DNA of 64,000 nucleotides from Wuchereria bancrofti (taxonomy: Eukaryota > Nematoda > Chromadorea > Rhabditida > Onchocercidae), in assembly GCA_005281725.1 (NCBI GenBank), contig SSBO01000009.1:12374236-12438235 (forward strand), read 5' to 3'. This document shows positions 26,809-38,485 of the stretch, piece by piece (within the stretch, counting starts at the first letter, position 1; each line of letters opens with the position of its first letter). Both the position numbers and the translations under genes were made by a program. The notes under the pieces are model-generated. The model did not search any database and was not told where the DNA came from. It was given only the letters and a program-made list of their open reading frames with translations.

Positions 26809-28901
26809 TATTTCCTCCACTTCTCTCTCTATCACATCCATTACAATACATTTTAATGCTTGTGCTGTTCATTTAACAGTGTAATGAACTTCAAACAGCT
26901 GTCAACATTTTTACAGATTTCCTTCACAAACTTCAAAATGCTTAGCTGCCTTCTAGCTGCTTTTTATCAATTCGCACTATTCTTCTTCTATTTCTTCTAT
27001 TTCCTTTTCAAGTAAGCTAAATCATTTCTTTCTTTTTTCTCTTTTTTTTTAATCCACTTTGTCCCCCCCCCCTCCCCATTTCTTGCTTTTCACTTCCCGC
27101 TTCTCTCTTTCTTTCCATTTATTCTAATTATGTGGAATTTTCAATTCTTCGTTTTTTTTTCCCTTTCATTTTTTTTTTTTTTGCTTTTCTATTGCTAAAT
27201 TGCACTTAATGATTTTGTTAAAAGAAGTTTAGCTAAATTTTACATGATAACGATATTTCCTACTATATGATTAGTAACTATATGATTATATGATTAGTAA
27301 TTATCATGTTAAAGTAAACAACAATTAATTAGCATATTGTGGTATTTCAATTGCACTGCTTATGAAAGAAGTTTCAAATTGAATCGCCTAAAAATCAAAT
27401 TGTTTTTTTTTTTTTTAAATGGGAGCAAAATATTTGTTCCCTATGTCCATAATAACAATAATAAAATAATAATAAAAGTAATAATAGTACTGTATTATCA
27501 TTATTTATTATTATTGTTAAATGACTATTAATTATTATTAAATTATTATTATATATAGTTACTCAGGTTAATTATTATTATAATTCAGTAATCAATAAAT
27601 TATTATTATAATTACTAGTTACTATATTCTTCTTACCAGCTTAATTACTACCGTAAAATATTTTTTAATAAAATAATTTAAAGAAGCTGTCAGTATCATT
27701 ACAAAATTTAATGATTTAACTTTGCTTAATAGGAAAAACTCAAAGGTTAAATAACATTATCGATAAATTAAATTGAATGATACAAATTGGGTTGAATAAA
27801 TCTTAAAATTGCACCAATATACCGTGTAATATATTTTTTTGCAAGAAGCCCAATTAGCATTTACTTTTAATTAAAAGAAATTAGAAAATTTAATAAACTT
27901 ATAGAAAGCATCATTAAACGATCTTTTCACAAGTTAACAAAGTTAGTTCGTAGCAATTGAAAACAAAAAGCAATTAGATATTTATATCTTTCAGTTGAAT
28001 TGTCCTTTTCGAGTTGACTAGACAAATTACATAAATGCAATAAATTTTCTTTCATAAGTTATAATGGAAATGAGAAAAAAAAAATTTGCTATAATTATTT
28101 CACTTCAAAAAAAAAAAAGAAAAAAAACAAATTACATCTCATTCACGGATCAATCGTTTGAAAAAAAAATGCGTCTCCTACTTATTTTCTCATTATCATT
28201 TTTCTCTTTCCACTGTAAAAAAAAAAAATTTTTTTTAAATTATATTAGAATGTTCTTTTCAAGTTTACTTAGCCTTTTTTTCGAAAATTAAAAAGTGTAT
28301 TACAAAAATTACTGAAGGAAATTCCATAACAAAAATATATTTTTTAAAATTCCAAAATATTTTTTTTGTTTTAAATACTATCAGTTTTAATTAAATAAAT
28401 ATAAATACTATGGAAAAATAAAATGCATATGGGAAAATAATATTATCGATTGTTAATTGAAATTTTCGATTAGTCAAAATATACCAATTATCTTTTCTTT
28501 TTTTTTTTGCTTTTGACCTTATCATTAACAGAAATTGATACCAATGAGCTGGAACATTGTAAAGGTCCAATTTTCAAGACTTCAGGCGATCGATCATCTT
28601 AGAAAAATATCATAGAAAAGCAAAATGACAATAACGGGGAAGATTTTCCGCTTTTTTCTTTTCCTTTTGAACGAAACCACCAGAATACGAAATGATAAAA
28701 AACACTAATTTAAAAAATAAGATAAAAACTTGCTAGATGATTATTTTCAAATATAGTTTAAAGTGATGAGAAATTTATATAGATTAATTATTAAATAATT
28801 TTTAATTTTGCAAATTTATTTTAATTTCAATTAGTTATTTTTTTTTTTTTTTTTTTTTTTTAGGAAAAGAAAATAGATATAATTCTATAATTATGTTATA
28901 G

Positions 28902-31900
28902 AGGAAAACCAGAATGGCAGAAAATAGGACAAGTTGAACGTTGTTGTACAACGAACAATTGCTGTTTGCACAATCCGAAAGTGCAAACGGATGCATCCAT
29001 TAGTCCGAAGCAAACTGAAAATATGCAAACCACTAATGAACAACAGACTAATTTCATCAAAACAGGAGTTAGTTGGCGAGAAAATAAGCAAACAGAATCA
29101 ACAACAACAACAACAACAACAGCAACGTCAAAATTTCAAATTTTTCAAAAAATGAATTCATATCAACAGCTAAGCGAACAATATGCTAATAAAATGGCAC
29201 AAACATTTCAAAATTTATACAGCGCTTTTTATAATTTCCTGAAATATATTGGTACTATTGTAGTACATTTCATCATATGGCTTTATTCGATTATTTATGA
29301 ATGGCTTATTAGCTCAGGAAGTTCAACAATAATTTCCGGAACTTCAACAGGAAACATTCTAAATCAGAAACAAATACAAAAAACGACTATTGAAAAAGTT
29401 CAAGAAAATTTACAACAACAAAATGAGCAACAACAACAACAACACTCTTCCTCAATGGGTACTTTTATTAAATTTGTCATATTTCATTCAAAATTTTAAA
29501 TTACGTTATTCTAAAAATTTTTTGTCAAAATTCAAAAAAAATTGAATTAAAAAAGATATATTTTCTGTAAATTTCGATGAGAATGTTTATTCTGGAATAG
29601 AAATGGAGGAAAAAAAATTCAGATTTATTATAAATTTTAAATGAATTATGTAAAATTTCGAATTTTTGAGAGGAAAAAAAAAGTGGTGTTTCTATATAAA
29701 TTTCAAATGATTTTAACTTTTTAAACGATACGACAGTTGTAAAGTTTTAATTTAAAATTGCTTTTTCAACAAATTTTTTTTCTCGGAAAAGAGTGAAAAA
29801 TTTTTATTTTTCAGATGCTAACATAACTTTCCAGAGATGGCCATCGGTTGACCAATCCGTTATTCAACCGGTAGAATTTTATTCTAGGAAGCAAATTTAT
29901 AGAAGTGATTTTAACTGGCCTACTTTAGAAGATTCAAATGTTGCTGTTACAACATTACCATCACCACCGCCACCACCACCACCACCAACAACACCTTCTA
30001 TTTCTCTTCCGTTACCAATTTTTAAAACGGTAACATCAACAACAAGCACAAAAATTGGCGAAAAAGTTTGTCCTTCATCACCACAATATTGTCATAAACT
30101 AATTTATCACTTTTATTTTATGGATAAAACTTGAATGCTTGAATAATATCAGTTTAGACAATTTAACAAAGCATTGAAAGATATGTTTAAATCTAAAAAT
30201 ATAACTTCAAACATTATTCAAAACTTTTCGAATTATGAATTAAAGTGTTACATTATTTAATCTGAAAATTATAAGTTAGTGAGAGGATAATAATGATCAA
30301 ACACTACTGAAATATGATACAACAGTGCTACAGAAATTTTAACAAAGTTAAAAATTTACAAAATTACATTCTCAGGATAAGATCAAACTATTCGGATTAC
30401 ATTACGATTAATCGGATTTTTATATCACGAAAACTCTAATTGTATGAGAGTAGAGAATGTGATAAGAAATATGTTCTATGCAAAATAATGTTTAGACTTT
30501 AAATTCTTTATTTCCAGTCTTATGTTTAGGCTGTAAATTTTCCATAATTAAGCAGAATGATTTAATTGCTAGATTCATAAATTTGAATACCCATAATAAA
30601 CATACACTTGATGAAGTAGAAATTAAAGAAGTAGAACAATTAAGTTAGTTATTTACGATGACTAAAAGCTATTTTTTTTTTTATTTTTAAAGTTTTCATA
30701 AATTTTTTGAGATGTATGATTACAAATATTAAATTGCACATTATTAAATCAATGGCAAATCACCTGGCAAAAAAAAGTTACAGGTACCACCAAAAGGTGG
30801 TGTGGCTGTTTTACCACTCGATATTATGGCTGAAGCTCATGCTCGAGTCAAAGAACGTGAGCAAAAATTAATTGAGCAAGAAGCTGAATTACAAAAGGTA
30901 CGCTTATGCGTACTAAATTTGAGCATTTTTATGAAAAAAAAAAAAAAAAAGTGATTGTGATGAAATTTTAAAGTCTTAAGCAAAATGAAATTTATCTTAA
31001 ATTACGCCTAAATCTAATTCATCTCATTTCATCTCCTTTTTTTCCTTTTAATTAATTAAATCCGAATTCCTTAATTCATTTACTCCTCATATTATGATAA
31101 GTTTTTAAATTTGAATAATAACAATTTATTATCACTTATAATTTCAAGAAAGATAATAATTTCTTAAGGAATTATTATTACACATAATGTGCCTCTAGAA
31201 TAATGAAATGAATAACGATTGGACTGTAACAAGTAAGAAATTTCTACCTGCTCAATGGAAAATGCCAATATCGAAAATTGACGAGAAATCAATGATCGAA
31301 AATAAAGAAAGTGAAGATGGTGAAATATTAAGATCAACAAGGAGGAATATTGTTTCAAGAATAAGTCGAACAACCGATCAGGATGCTCAATTCATCTTTC
31401 ATGCACCAACACATCAAAATGTCACGTACGTGTTAGTTTATTATTGATAAATTTTGAATACATAACTTCATACTATGAAAATTTTTTAAAATAATATGAA
31501 TTATAAGGTAAATAATTATTTAATATGGCTTTATTATAGGAATTTTAGATCAAATCGATTAACAACAGATGGTAATTTTTTGATGGGTCGAAGTGTTTTT
31601 TCACCAATACGTGAAGCAGAAGAAATGCGTGATAGAGTAAATCGACGAATGACAGAGACACCTTCAGAAACTTTTTTCAGTTCACGCTTAAATACACCTC
31701 TGGATGATTTTTCTATGACATCACGTATAAATACGCCATTTGAAGTAGCACTAGATTCACAAATGGATTCTTTTTCACGTTATCCAACGAGTCGTTCACG
31801 TTCACAATCTCGAATTCATACTGTCATCTCGCCTCCACCTACTAACCAAATGCATTCTCCAAGGTAATTTTACAATTAATTATTGAAGGTATTTATGCAA

Positions 31901-34900
31901 AAAAAAAGAAGAACCGTTGTTTTTATTTCGAATGTATCAATAAGTTTATTAAGCTTTGAAAAGTTTCCAAGATAGTATTTTTAAATTCCATTATTCCTAA
32001 TATTTCAATATAATTTTTTGCTATATTTCTGCAACATATTTCATTTAAAGTATGAATATTTTTAGCTATTCATTTTCACAACATCCTTAGCCGGCTTAAA
32101 AGTAAAAACATTTTACTAAGTATACTTAATTAAAAATAGTTGAATGTGGATTTATGTTTCGAAATATACTAATTCAATTTTAAATCTTATTATTTGTACT
32201 TCTCCATAAATTCTATAGAAGAGATGAAACTGGAATAAATATGTTGAGACAGCGTTCCAGAACCGTGGAACCCCGATTAGCAGAAGGTACCGTAAAAGCT
32301 CTTACCAGGTAAACATTTTATTTTCTTGATGAATTATTGAAAAATCATACACTGATATAATGACCTTAATTTTAGTGTTAAAAAAAAAACACTTATTTGA
32401 ATGTGTTAAAAAATACTGAAATCAGTTTTTTCCTTTTAAAATTTATTTAAGTAAATTGAAATATAATTTGGAATATATCCTTCATAACATACTCGAAGAT
32501 TTTCCTCTTATTTCTAAATTAACCAAAGATTAATAAGGTATGAAATAAAATGTAAGGATTTAAATTAAGTTAAAACAATTTTGGCAAAAGAAAAAGTTGT
32601 TACTGCTATTTGAATTTTTTTCTTAAAAAGAAATGTTGTTATATAATCAAAAAATTAAAATGCTGTAAAAGATTTTAAATATAATTTTTGTCGTTTGTAG
32701 AAAAAAGAAAATTAAAATATTAGAAAAAAGAGACGAAAAAAAGGATGTATTACATAAATGTAAATGTTAATTTATAAATAATTTAGACTTATATTAAAGT
32801 TGAAATTTTCAACAAACAAATTAAAATTGATTTTCGATAATATAAAAGAGCAATTTTTATTTCTTCCAAAAAAAAAAAAGAAAATTTGTTGATATAATAA
32901 GTTTGAATTAAAAATTTCATAGTTGATTATCGTAATGACTCATATACACGTCAGGCATATCAAGAATAAGGAAATAATGACTAATCTTTTGCTTTTTTCT
33001 TGTGTTTCCGTATGAATTTGTGACTTTAAGAAAGAAGAAAAAAGTTACGATTCAAAAATTTAATTGAAATTTCTTTTTATTTCATTAAATTGAAGAGAAA
33101 AAAGACTGAAAAACTTGTTCATTTACGTAAGAATTTCTTTAAATTGTCAATTTAATACTTAAAAAAAAATTTTTTTTCTTTTTAATTATTCAAAAAAATG
33201 ATTGAAGTGATAATATTTTTGGCCATAAAAATATTAAGCTTAGCAATTTTAATAAAATTTTGATTTAAAATAAATTAGTGAGAAGCGGTTAATTTTAGAC
33301 AATGGCCACCTGAAAGTAATGCAACTGGTGTATTTGTAGCTAAAGATAATTGGAATATTATTCCAACTGAAATCGTTTCATGTCGCAGTAAGTATTTTCG
33401 TAAAATATATTTTATATTATCATTCTATCATCAAATATTTTTCATTTGTTAAAATTTCAAATTAAACAAAAATGAAAAAATTTCTAATAAAATAAGAAAA
33501 AGAAGCAAACAAACTAATGTTTGAAATTATGACATTTTAAAATTTTCTTATCAGATATTAATTTTATTTTCACATTCAAAAAAAGAAGGAAAGAAGAAAA
33601 ATTCTATTTTTATCAATTTTTAACTTTCTTTTTTTTTTTTTTTTGAATATTTCAACTAATTTTGAATATGCATAAATTATATTTTCAAATCATTGTTAAT
33701 TAATGGTAATTGATAAATTTAATTAAAATTTTTTAATTGAATTAATAGAATTATAGTAAAATTATTGATTGCTGAAAAATTTTTTGTATGCAAAATTGTA
33801 TAGAAGAGCATTTTTCCAAAAATATATTAGGTATAATATTATGTTACCTATACGAGAATGAAGAGTGAAGGAAATTGTATCTTTTTCACTTAAAAGAAAA
33901 AAAAATTTTTTAAATTAATAATAAATTAAGGCAAATACAAATTAGCAACTTCATCCATTTCTTTTTTCCCCTTTTTTCAATCAAATATAAATTGAATTGA
34001 ATTGATAACTTCATACATCTTTTTTTTTCTTTCTCCCTTTTTTTTTTTTTTGTTCCTTCTCAATTATTAAACTATATATTTTATCATTTCTAAGAAAACG
34101 AAAATGAAAATTTCAATCATATTTTTAACATTTTTTTTTCTCTCTGATAAATTTCCCTCTAGTTTTATCAATGAAATATTCAAGATGTTCTCACTTCTAT
34201 CTATTCGTTTTATTTTACTTTTCACTCCCACTTATTTTTCTTTCCAGCTAAGAAGAGTAAGTTAACATTTTCAAAAAAAAAAAAAAAAAAAAAAAAGAAG
34301 CCTTCTTTTCTTTTGTTCAAATTGCTTTAGAAAAATTTCTCCTTGTTCTATTTTACATCTACATCACTACTCACTGATAAATTTTTCTACAAACACAAAC
34401 AGACGCACATACACACGTAAACATATACACACACGCACACGTACACGTACACACATATATACATACACATATGTACACACACGTATACGTACATGTTTAT
34501 ATACAATTACTAAATTTTTTAACAAAATATTCAATTAATATTCTGAATCAATTATTACAAACTAATATGATTATTGACGTCATAAAATGAAATAAAAGAA
34601 GACAAAAACTTTTTTTTTTCGTTTCGTTTCATTTCTATTTTCATACAATTCTTGCAAATTCGTTTAAATTATCTAAAGCAACTGAATAAACGAAATATAA
34701 TGCAATATTCCAAAAAAGTTTCAGTGTATTCAATGAGGAAAAAAAAGTGCAAAAAAAAAAAAATGTAAGATTCACAAATATTGAAATAATAATATTTTGT
34801 TAATAATATTTACAATTTTCATACATTTATTTTTAAAATTATTATAAAAGTGAGAAATTGTGTTGCAGTAAATTATTTGGAATAATGTAAAATGGAGAAT

Positions 34901-36653
34901 TGATTTATTTTAAAATATTTTTTAACAATAAAATAGTATAAGTTCCCTTTTTTTTTATTCTATTAATTATATGTTTGATCTATTTCTTTAACAATATCAC
35001 TAATCCTTTTTTAATCCTTTTTTTTTTTCTTTAAAAAAAAAAAAAATTTTAATTATGCAACAAGTGTATTNNNNNNNNNNNNNNNNNNNNNNNNNNNNTG
35101 TTGCAGTAAATTATTTGGAATAATGTAAAATGGAGAATTGATTTATTTTAAAATATTTTTTAACAATAAAATAGTATAAGTTCCCTTTTTTTTTATTCTA
35201 TTAATTATATGTTTGATCTATTTCTTTAACAATATCACTAATCCTTTTTTAATCCTTTTTTTTTTTCTTTAAAAAAAAAAAAAATTTTAATTATGCAACA
35301 AGTGTATTCATTTATTCTCCCTCATTTCCTTTTCTTTTTCTTTTTTCAACTAAATAATTAATTATTTGCTGATAGCATACATAGCTGTAATTAGTGTATG
35401 CTCATAGTTGAAGATAAATGATAAAAGATGATAAATTAAAATCAATTGTTACATTCTAAATGATACTGTTATATTAATGTAATGAAATTAATCGTTATAA
35501 AATATGAAATACTATTGATTAGTATTAATTGAATTAATAGTAATTAATTGGAGTATTAATGAATAAATACTGTATTGAAGATTAATAATTAAAATATCGA
35601 CAGTAGTCTTTTTTTAATTCCTTTAACTAAAATGAAACAATGATGCATTATATGTTTAAAGATGTTAAAAAAAAGATTTAAATAGGATTTTTTTTTTTTT
35701 TTAAATCTAACAACAGCAATAGAAATAAATGTAAAAATAGACAATAGGATGAAATAAAACAAACAGGAAACAAAGAGAAAGACAAATTAGGAATAGCACT
35801 ACATGTTTCCGCTATGATTTATCGGATTAACAATTTTAAGATCTAATAGAGAGTATGAAAAAAAAAAAAAAAAAAAAAAAGGAAACCCTTAAGGTAAGGA
35901 TCAATTAAGTAATTCATTTCGCCCACTTCCGCTTATTACTGCTGTCGTTACCATCGTTACCGATGACAACAATACAATCAAACCAAAGAATATTTAAAAT
36001 AGCAAGTGAAATGAAGAGAAACCAAAATTCCATAACATCATTATTTATTCATAATTTTTTTCTTTTTTTTTTTTTTTACGCCATATTTATCAATGAGAAA
36101 ATAATTGTTGAATTGGTATTGTTGAAGGAGTAATGGAAAGAAGTGTAACAGATAAATGGATAACACGTGATGAAAAAGGTGATATTATGGATGAATTTTC
36201 AATGAAAAGTTGGGAAGGTGAAAATGATGGATTAAGACGTCGTGATAATGGTACCGGTGAAACATGGCATCGTAAAGTAGAGATATCAACCGATGGCAAA
36301 ACATCATTTGTTGATAACAGGCGCTTTTATACACGTGATTATGTTGTTGAGGTATATTTAGCGCATTAGTCATTAGCAGTAAATTGAGAATAGAGATGAT
36401 CACAATTGGAAATATTATTTTCTGGATGACAATTAGATTTATTTCTTTTGTAAAAAAAATATATATATATACATTTATTTTAATAATCTAATTTATTTTA
36501 ACTGGTTAAAGAAATGTGAATCTAGAAGAAATTAATCAAAGATTGAATTCTTTGAATTATTCTAGTTAATAAACAAATCATGTAATATACAAGATGAAAA
36601 ATTTGTGAAATTTAATTTCATTGTCTTTTCAGAGTGAAACTCGCAATGCATAA
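28902..36653 (+). CDS. Unrecognised multi-exon gene: membrane segment, polyT/polyQ/polyP tracts, Arg/Ser-rich body (5' partial)
   Basis: In-phase exons: 28902-29458, 29815-30065, 30784-30897, 31199-31425, 31540-31863, 32219-32308, 33299-33387, micro-exon 34248-34256, 36128-36351, 36633-36653 with stop; at least 634 codons. Frame is set by continuity across nine junctions. In order: a Cys-containing start (ERCCTTNNCC), a polyThr run, a helix plus single hydrophobic segment (YIGTIVVHFIIWLYSIIYEWL), polyGln, a proline run (PSPPPPPPPP), a short charged coiled-coil-like stretch (IMAEAHARVKEREQKLIEQEAELQK), then Arg/Ser/Thr-rich sequence with SRLNTPLDDFSMTSRINTPF, and a conserved-looking end (TWHRKVEISTDGKTSFVDNRRF, read here from two parts of exon 9). 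I do not recognise the family. The mix suggests a membrane-anchored or cytoskeleton-linked, largely disordered protein, which is inference. An in-frame stop lies just upstream of 28902, so translation must enter by splicing or start at an internal ATG (29022 or 29151). Confidence 0.75.
34248..34256 (+). CDS. Candidate 9-nt micro-exon
   Basis: CTAAGAAGA lies between a strong acceptor (TTTTTCTTTCCAG) and a consensus donor (GTAAGTTAAC). The preceding exon ends one base into a codon and the next begins with two bases, so including it inserts Thr-Lys-Lys without changing the frame; skipping it also keeps the frame. It is probably an optional exon of the unrecognised gene at 28.9-36.65 kb. Confidence 0.55.
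34391..34505. repeat. CA/ACGT-type microsatellite in an intron
   Basis: Imperfect ACAC, ACGT and ATACAC units in the large intron downstream of the micro-exon. Confidence 0.85.
34861..35070. repeat. 210-bp direct repeat flanking a gap, copy 1
   Basis: Starts TGTTGCAGTAAATTATTTGG and runs up to the N block at 35071. It is repeated, with no difference noticed, immediately after the gap at 35099-35308. This looks like two overlapping contig ends that were scaffolded instead of merged. Confidence 0.95.
35071..35098. other. 28-base assembly gap (N)
   Basis: A run of 28 N within the intron between the micro-exon and the exon at 36128. It has no effect on the coding model. Confidence 0.99.
35099..35308. 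repeat. 210-bp direct repeat flanking a gap, copy 2
   Basis: Copy of 34861-35070 on the other side of the gap, including the long A-run. Confidence 0.95.
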
Positions 36654-38485
36654 GTGTTAGCTACAATGTTCACCTCGAAATCTTCGTTTGAATTTGAAAA
36701 AAAAAAATGTTTTTTTTTTTTTTTTTACTTTTTACTTAGATGAACTACTGAAGAATTGTGAAACAAAAATCGAAAACTAAAATTACAACAAAAATAAAAT
36801 AAAAAAAACCAATAGAAAATGGTAATTTCATCGCTTCATTGAAATTCATTTGAAATGATATTTATGAGTGAAGAAAAAATCGCAATTTTTCCTTTAAATT
36901 TTAAATTGTTAATGAAGAGAATACAATTCTTCATCTCAATAACATGTATTCTTTGTTTTCAGTTCTTGTTGTTTATATTTACTATGTGCCATTATTATTT
37001 CTTACATCATTTTAATTTTGCGTGCAAATTTTCGCGTCATTATTCTTTTTTTATCCTACTTTTTTTTTTTGCATAAAATAAATGTCAATTTTTAAGTTAC
37101 ACCTAGTTGTTTTTTTCTTTTTTTTTTTATTTCGCAAAAAGATACTATATAATTCGTATGCGATATCACTCATATTATTTATATTATGCTGAATGAAAAG
37201 AAAATAAAATAGAAGAAAAATTTATCCAATACAAACATAAATTTATTTTTTTATATTTCGAATTAAAAAAAGAGGAGGAAGAAAGTCTCCAAAAGATTTG
37301 AAAGGTATTTCAATAATTCCAATTTTGCATTAAAAAGCGTTTCATAAAATTAGAAATTTGCACATTTGACAAGGATTGACTGTATGCTTCAGTTTATGAA
37401 GTTTCAAGGATGCGACAGTATATACTACGTCAAGTGTGTACGAAACTATTAACGTTATCACGTAGGTCACAGAAAGACCATGTATGATTGTTTAATGTGC
37501 AGTTGGTGCACACCGAAATGAAGTACTAGATCTTGGTTGGACTCTTCAACTGCTTTTTTTCCGGGTATTCTCATTTCAATTTGCTGTTTACGAAACACAA
37601 TTCTTGTCTAAGCCTTTGTATGACATAAAACACATTTCATGCACTCCTAAAAATTCTGAACTTAGAGCTGTAATCTCCACTTTTCATTCATATACAAAAG
37701 GTCATTAAACTAGGCTGTCGAATTAATACGATTGTGTAAAGCAAACTGTTATTTGCTCTGGAAACCAAAAAAGAAAGATAATGGGCAGGATGGAAAAGTT
37801 TAAGTGCGTGAACTGAACATTAGAAAAAACATTTATTTAAAACACTTTATTTACAGAAAAAACTTTAACCTTGATTTTCGTAAATGTTTTTTAAAGAAGG
37901 GGAAATAATGAAAATGAGGGATGAGGTAGAACTCTCAGAATTCAAGCGATGGGTGACAGAGAATGAAATTAACTTCGCAAACAAGGAACAAAATAATAGA
38001 CGAAAAATGCAACAAAGTCCATAAAGAACAGCTTAGACCAATTAAAAGATAACTCAGTTACGGAGTCGTGAAGCGACGAGAAAACGAAATGGAGAATATT
38101 TTGATGAGTCAAGAATAAAATTTAACTATTTAAGATTTAAAAAGTTAACATGTATACCCACAAACAAGAAACATCTACATTCGAGGTTGGGAACAATCCT
38201 TTTTCATTGTGCGAAATGTCCTGAAAAGGATAATTGGTGAATCCATTTGAAACAATTTTTTAATCATGAAAATATTTGCAAAAGAAAGATCCAAAGACTT
38301 TATCCCTGATATCTCCGGCGTCGAAAATTCGTAACTTATTGTACCCTCACGATAAGTCTCCCAGATTCTCAACTTATTTTCTTTGTCCTTACAGCTGAGT
38401 AGTAAGGTATTTTAATAGCTCTCTTATATAAATGAAGTTTGTACGTGCCAAAGAAGAGCTGACGACTCGGTCCTGATAACGAATT
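36654..38485. other. Intergenic stretch between convergent genes
   Basis: The plus-strand gene ends at 36653 and the minus-strand CPEB gene ends at 38486, so this should hold both 3' untranslated regions. From about 37300 the long A/T runs become rarer and composition is more even. A minus-strand frame at 38372-38175 (starting MRIWETYREG) looks somewhat protein-like, but I could not tie it to either gene. Confidence 0.5.

Larger units (their letters stand above)
23893..28901. other. 5-kb intergenic region between divergent genes
   Basis: The NACHT-WD40 gene leaves to the left and the unrecognised plus-strand gene to the right, so this region should hold the control sequences of the first and the missing 5' exons of the second. 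I see long A/T runs, the motif AATATATTCCTTGTAAA three times between 24928 and 24990, microsatellites at 26.3-26.8 kb, and ATT-rich sequence at 27.5-27.6 kb. No protein domain was recognised. The plus frame at 28170-28216 starts like a hydrophobic leader, but its only nearby donor would create a stop with the next exon. Confidence 0.5.

Noticed and set aside
26365..26876. Long open frames on both strands (Lys/Glu/Gly-rich minus; Leu/Pro/Ser-rich plus)
   Set aside because: Both run through the CCTT microsatellite; the residue pattern is simply the repeat translated.
28891..29155. Minus frame 28891-29091 and plus frame 28934-29155 over the unrecognised gene
   Set aside because: The plus frame starting near 28903 continues in phase through nine splice junctions; the others do not.
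36090..36403. Minus-strand frames over 36.1-36.4 kb
   Set aside because: Antisense shadows of the plus-strand exon 36128-36351, which is fixed by phase and by the terminal exon at 36633.
38175..38372. Minus-strand frame starting MRIWETYREG as a further gene or CPEB exon
   Set aside because: The CPEB frame closes with a stop at 38486 before it, and no splice partner or domain could be supported.
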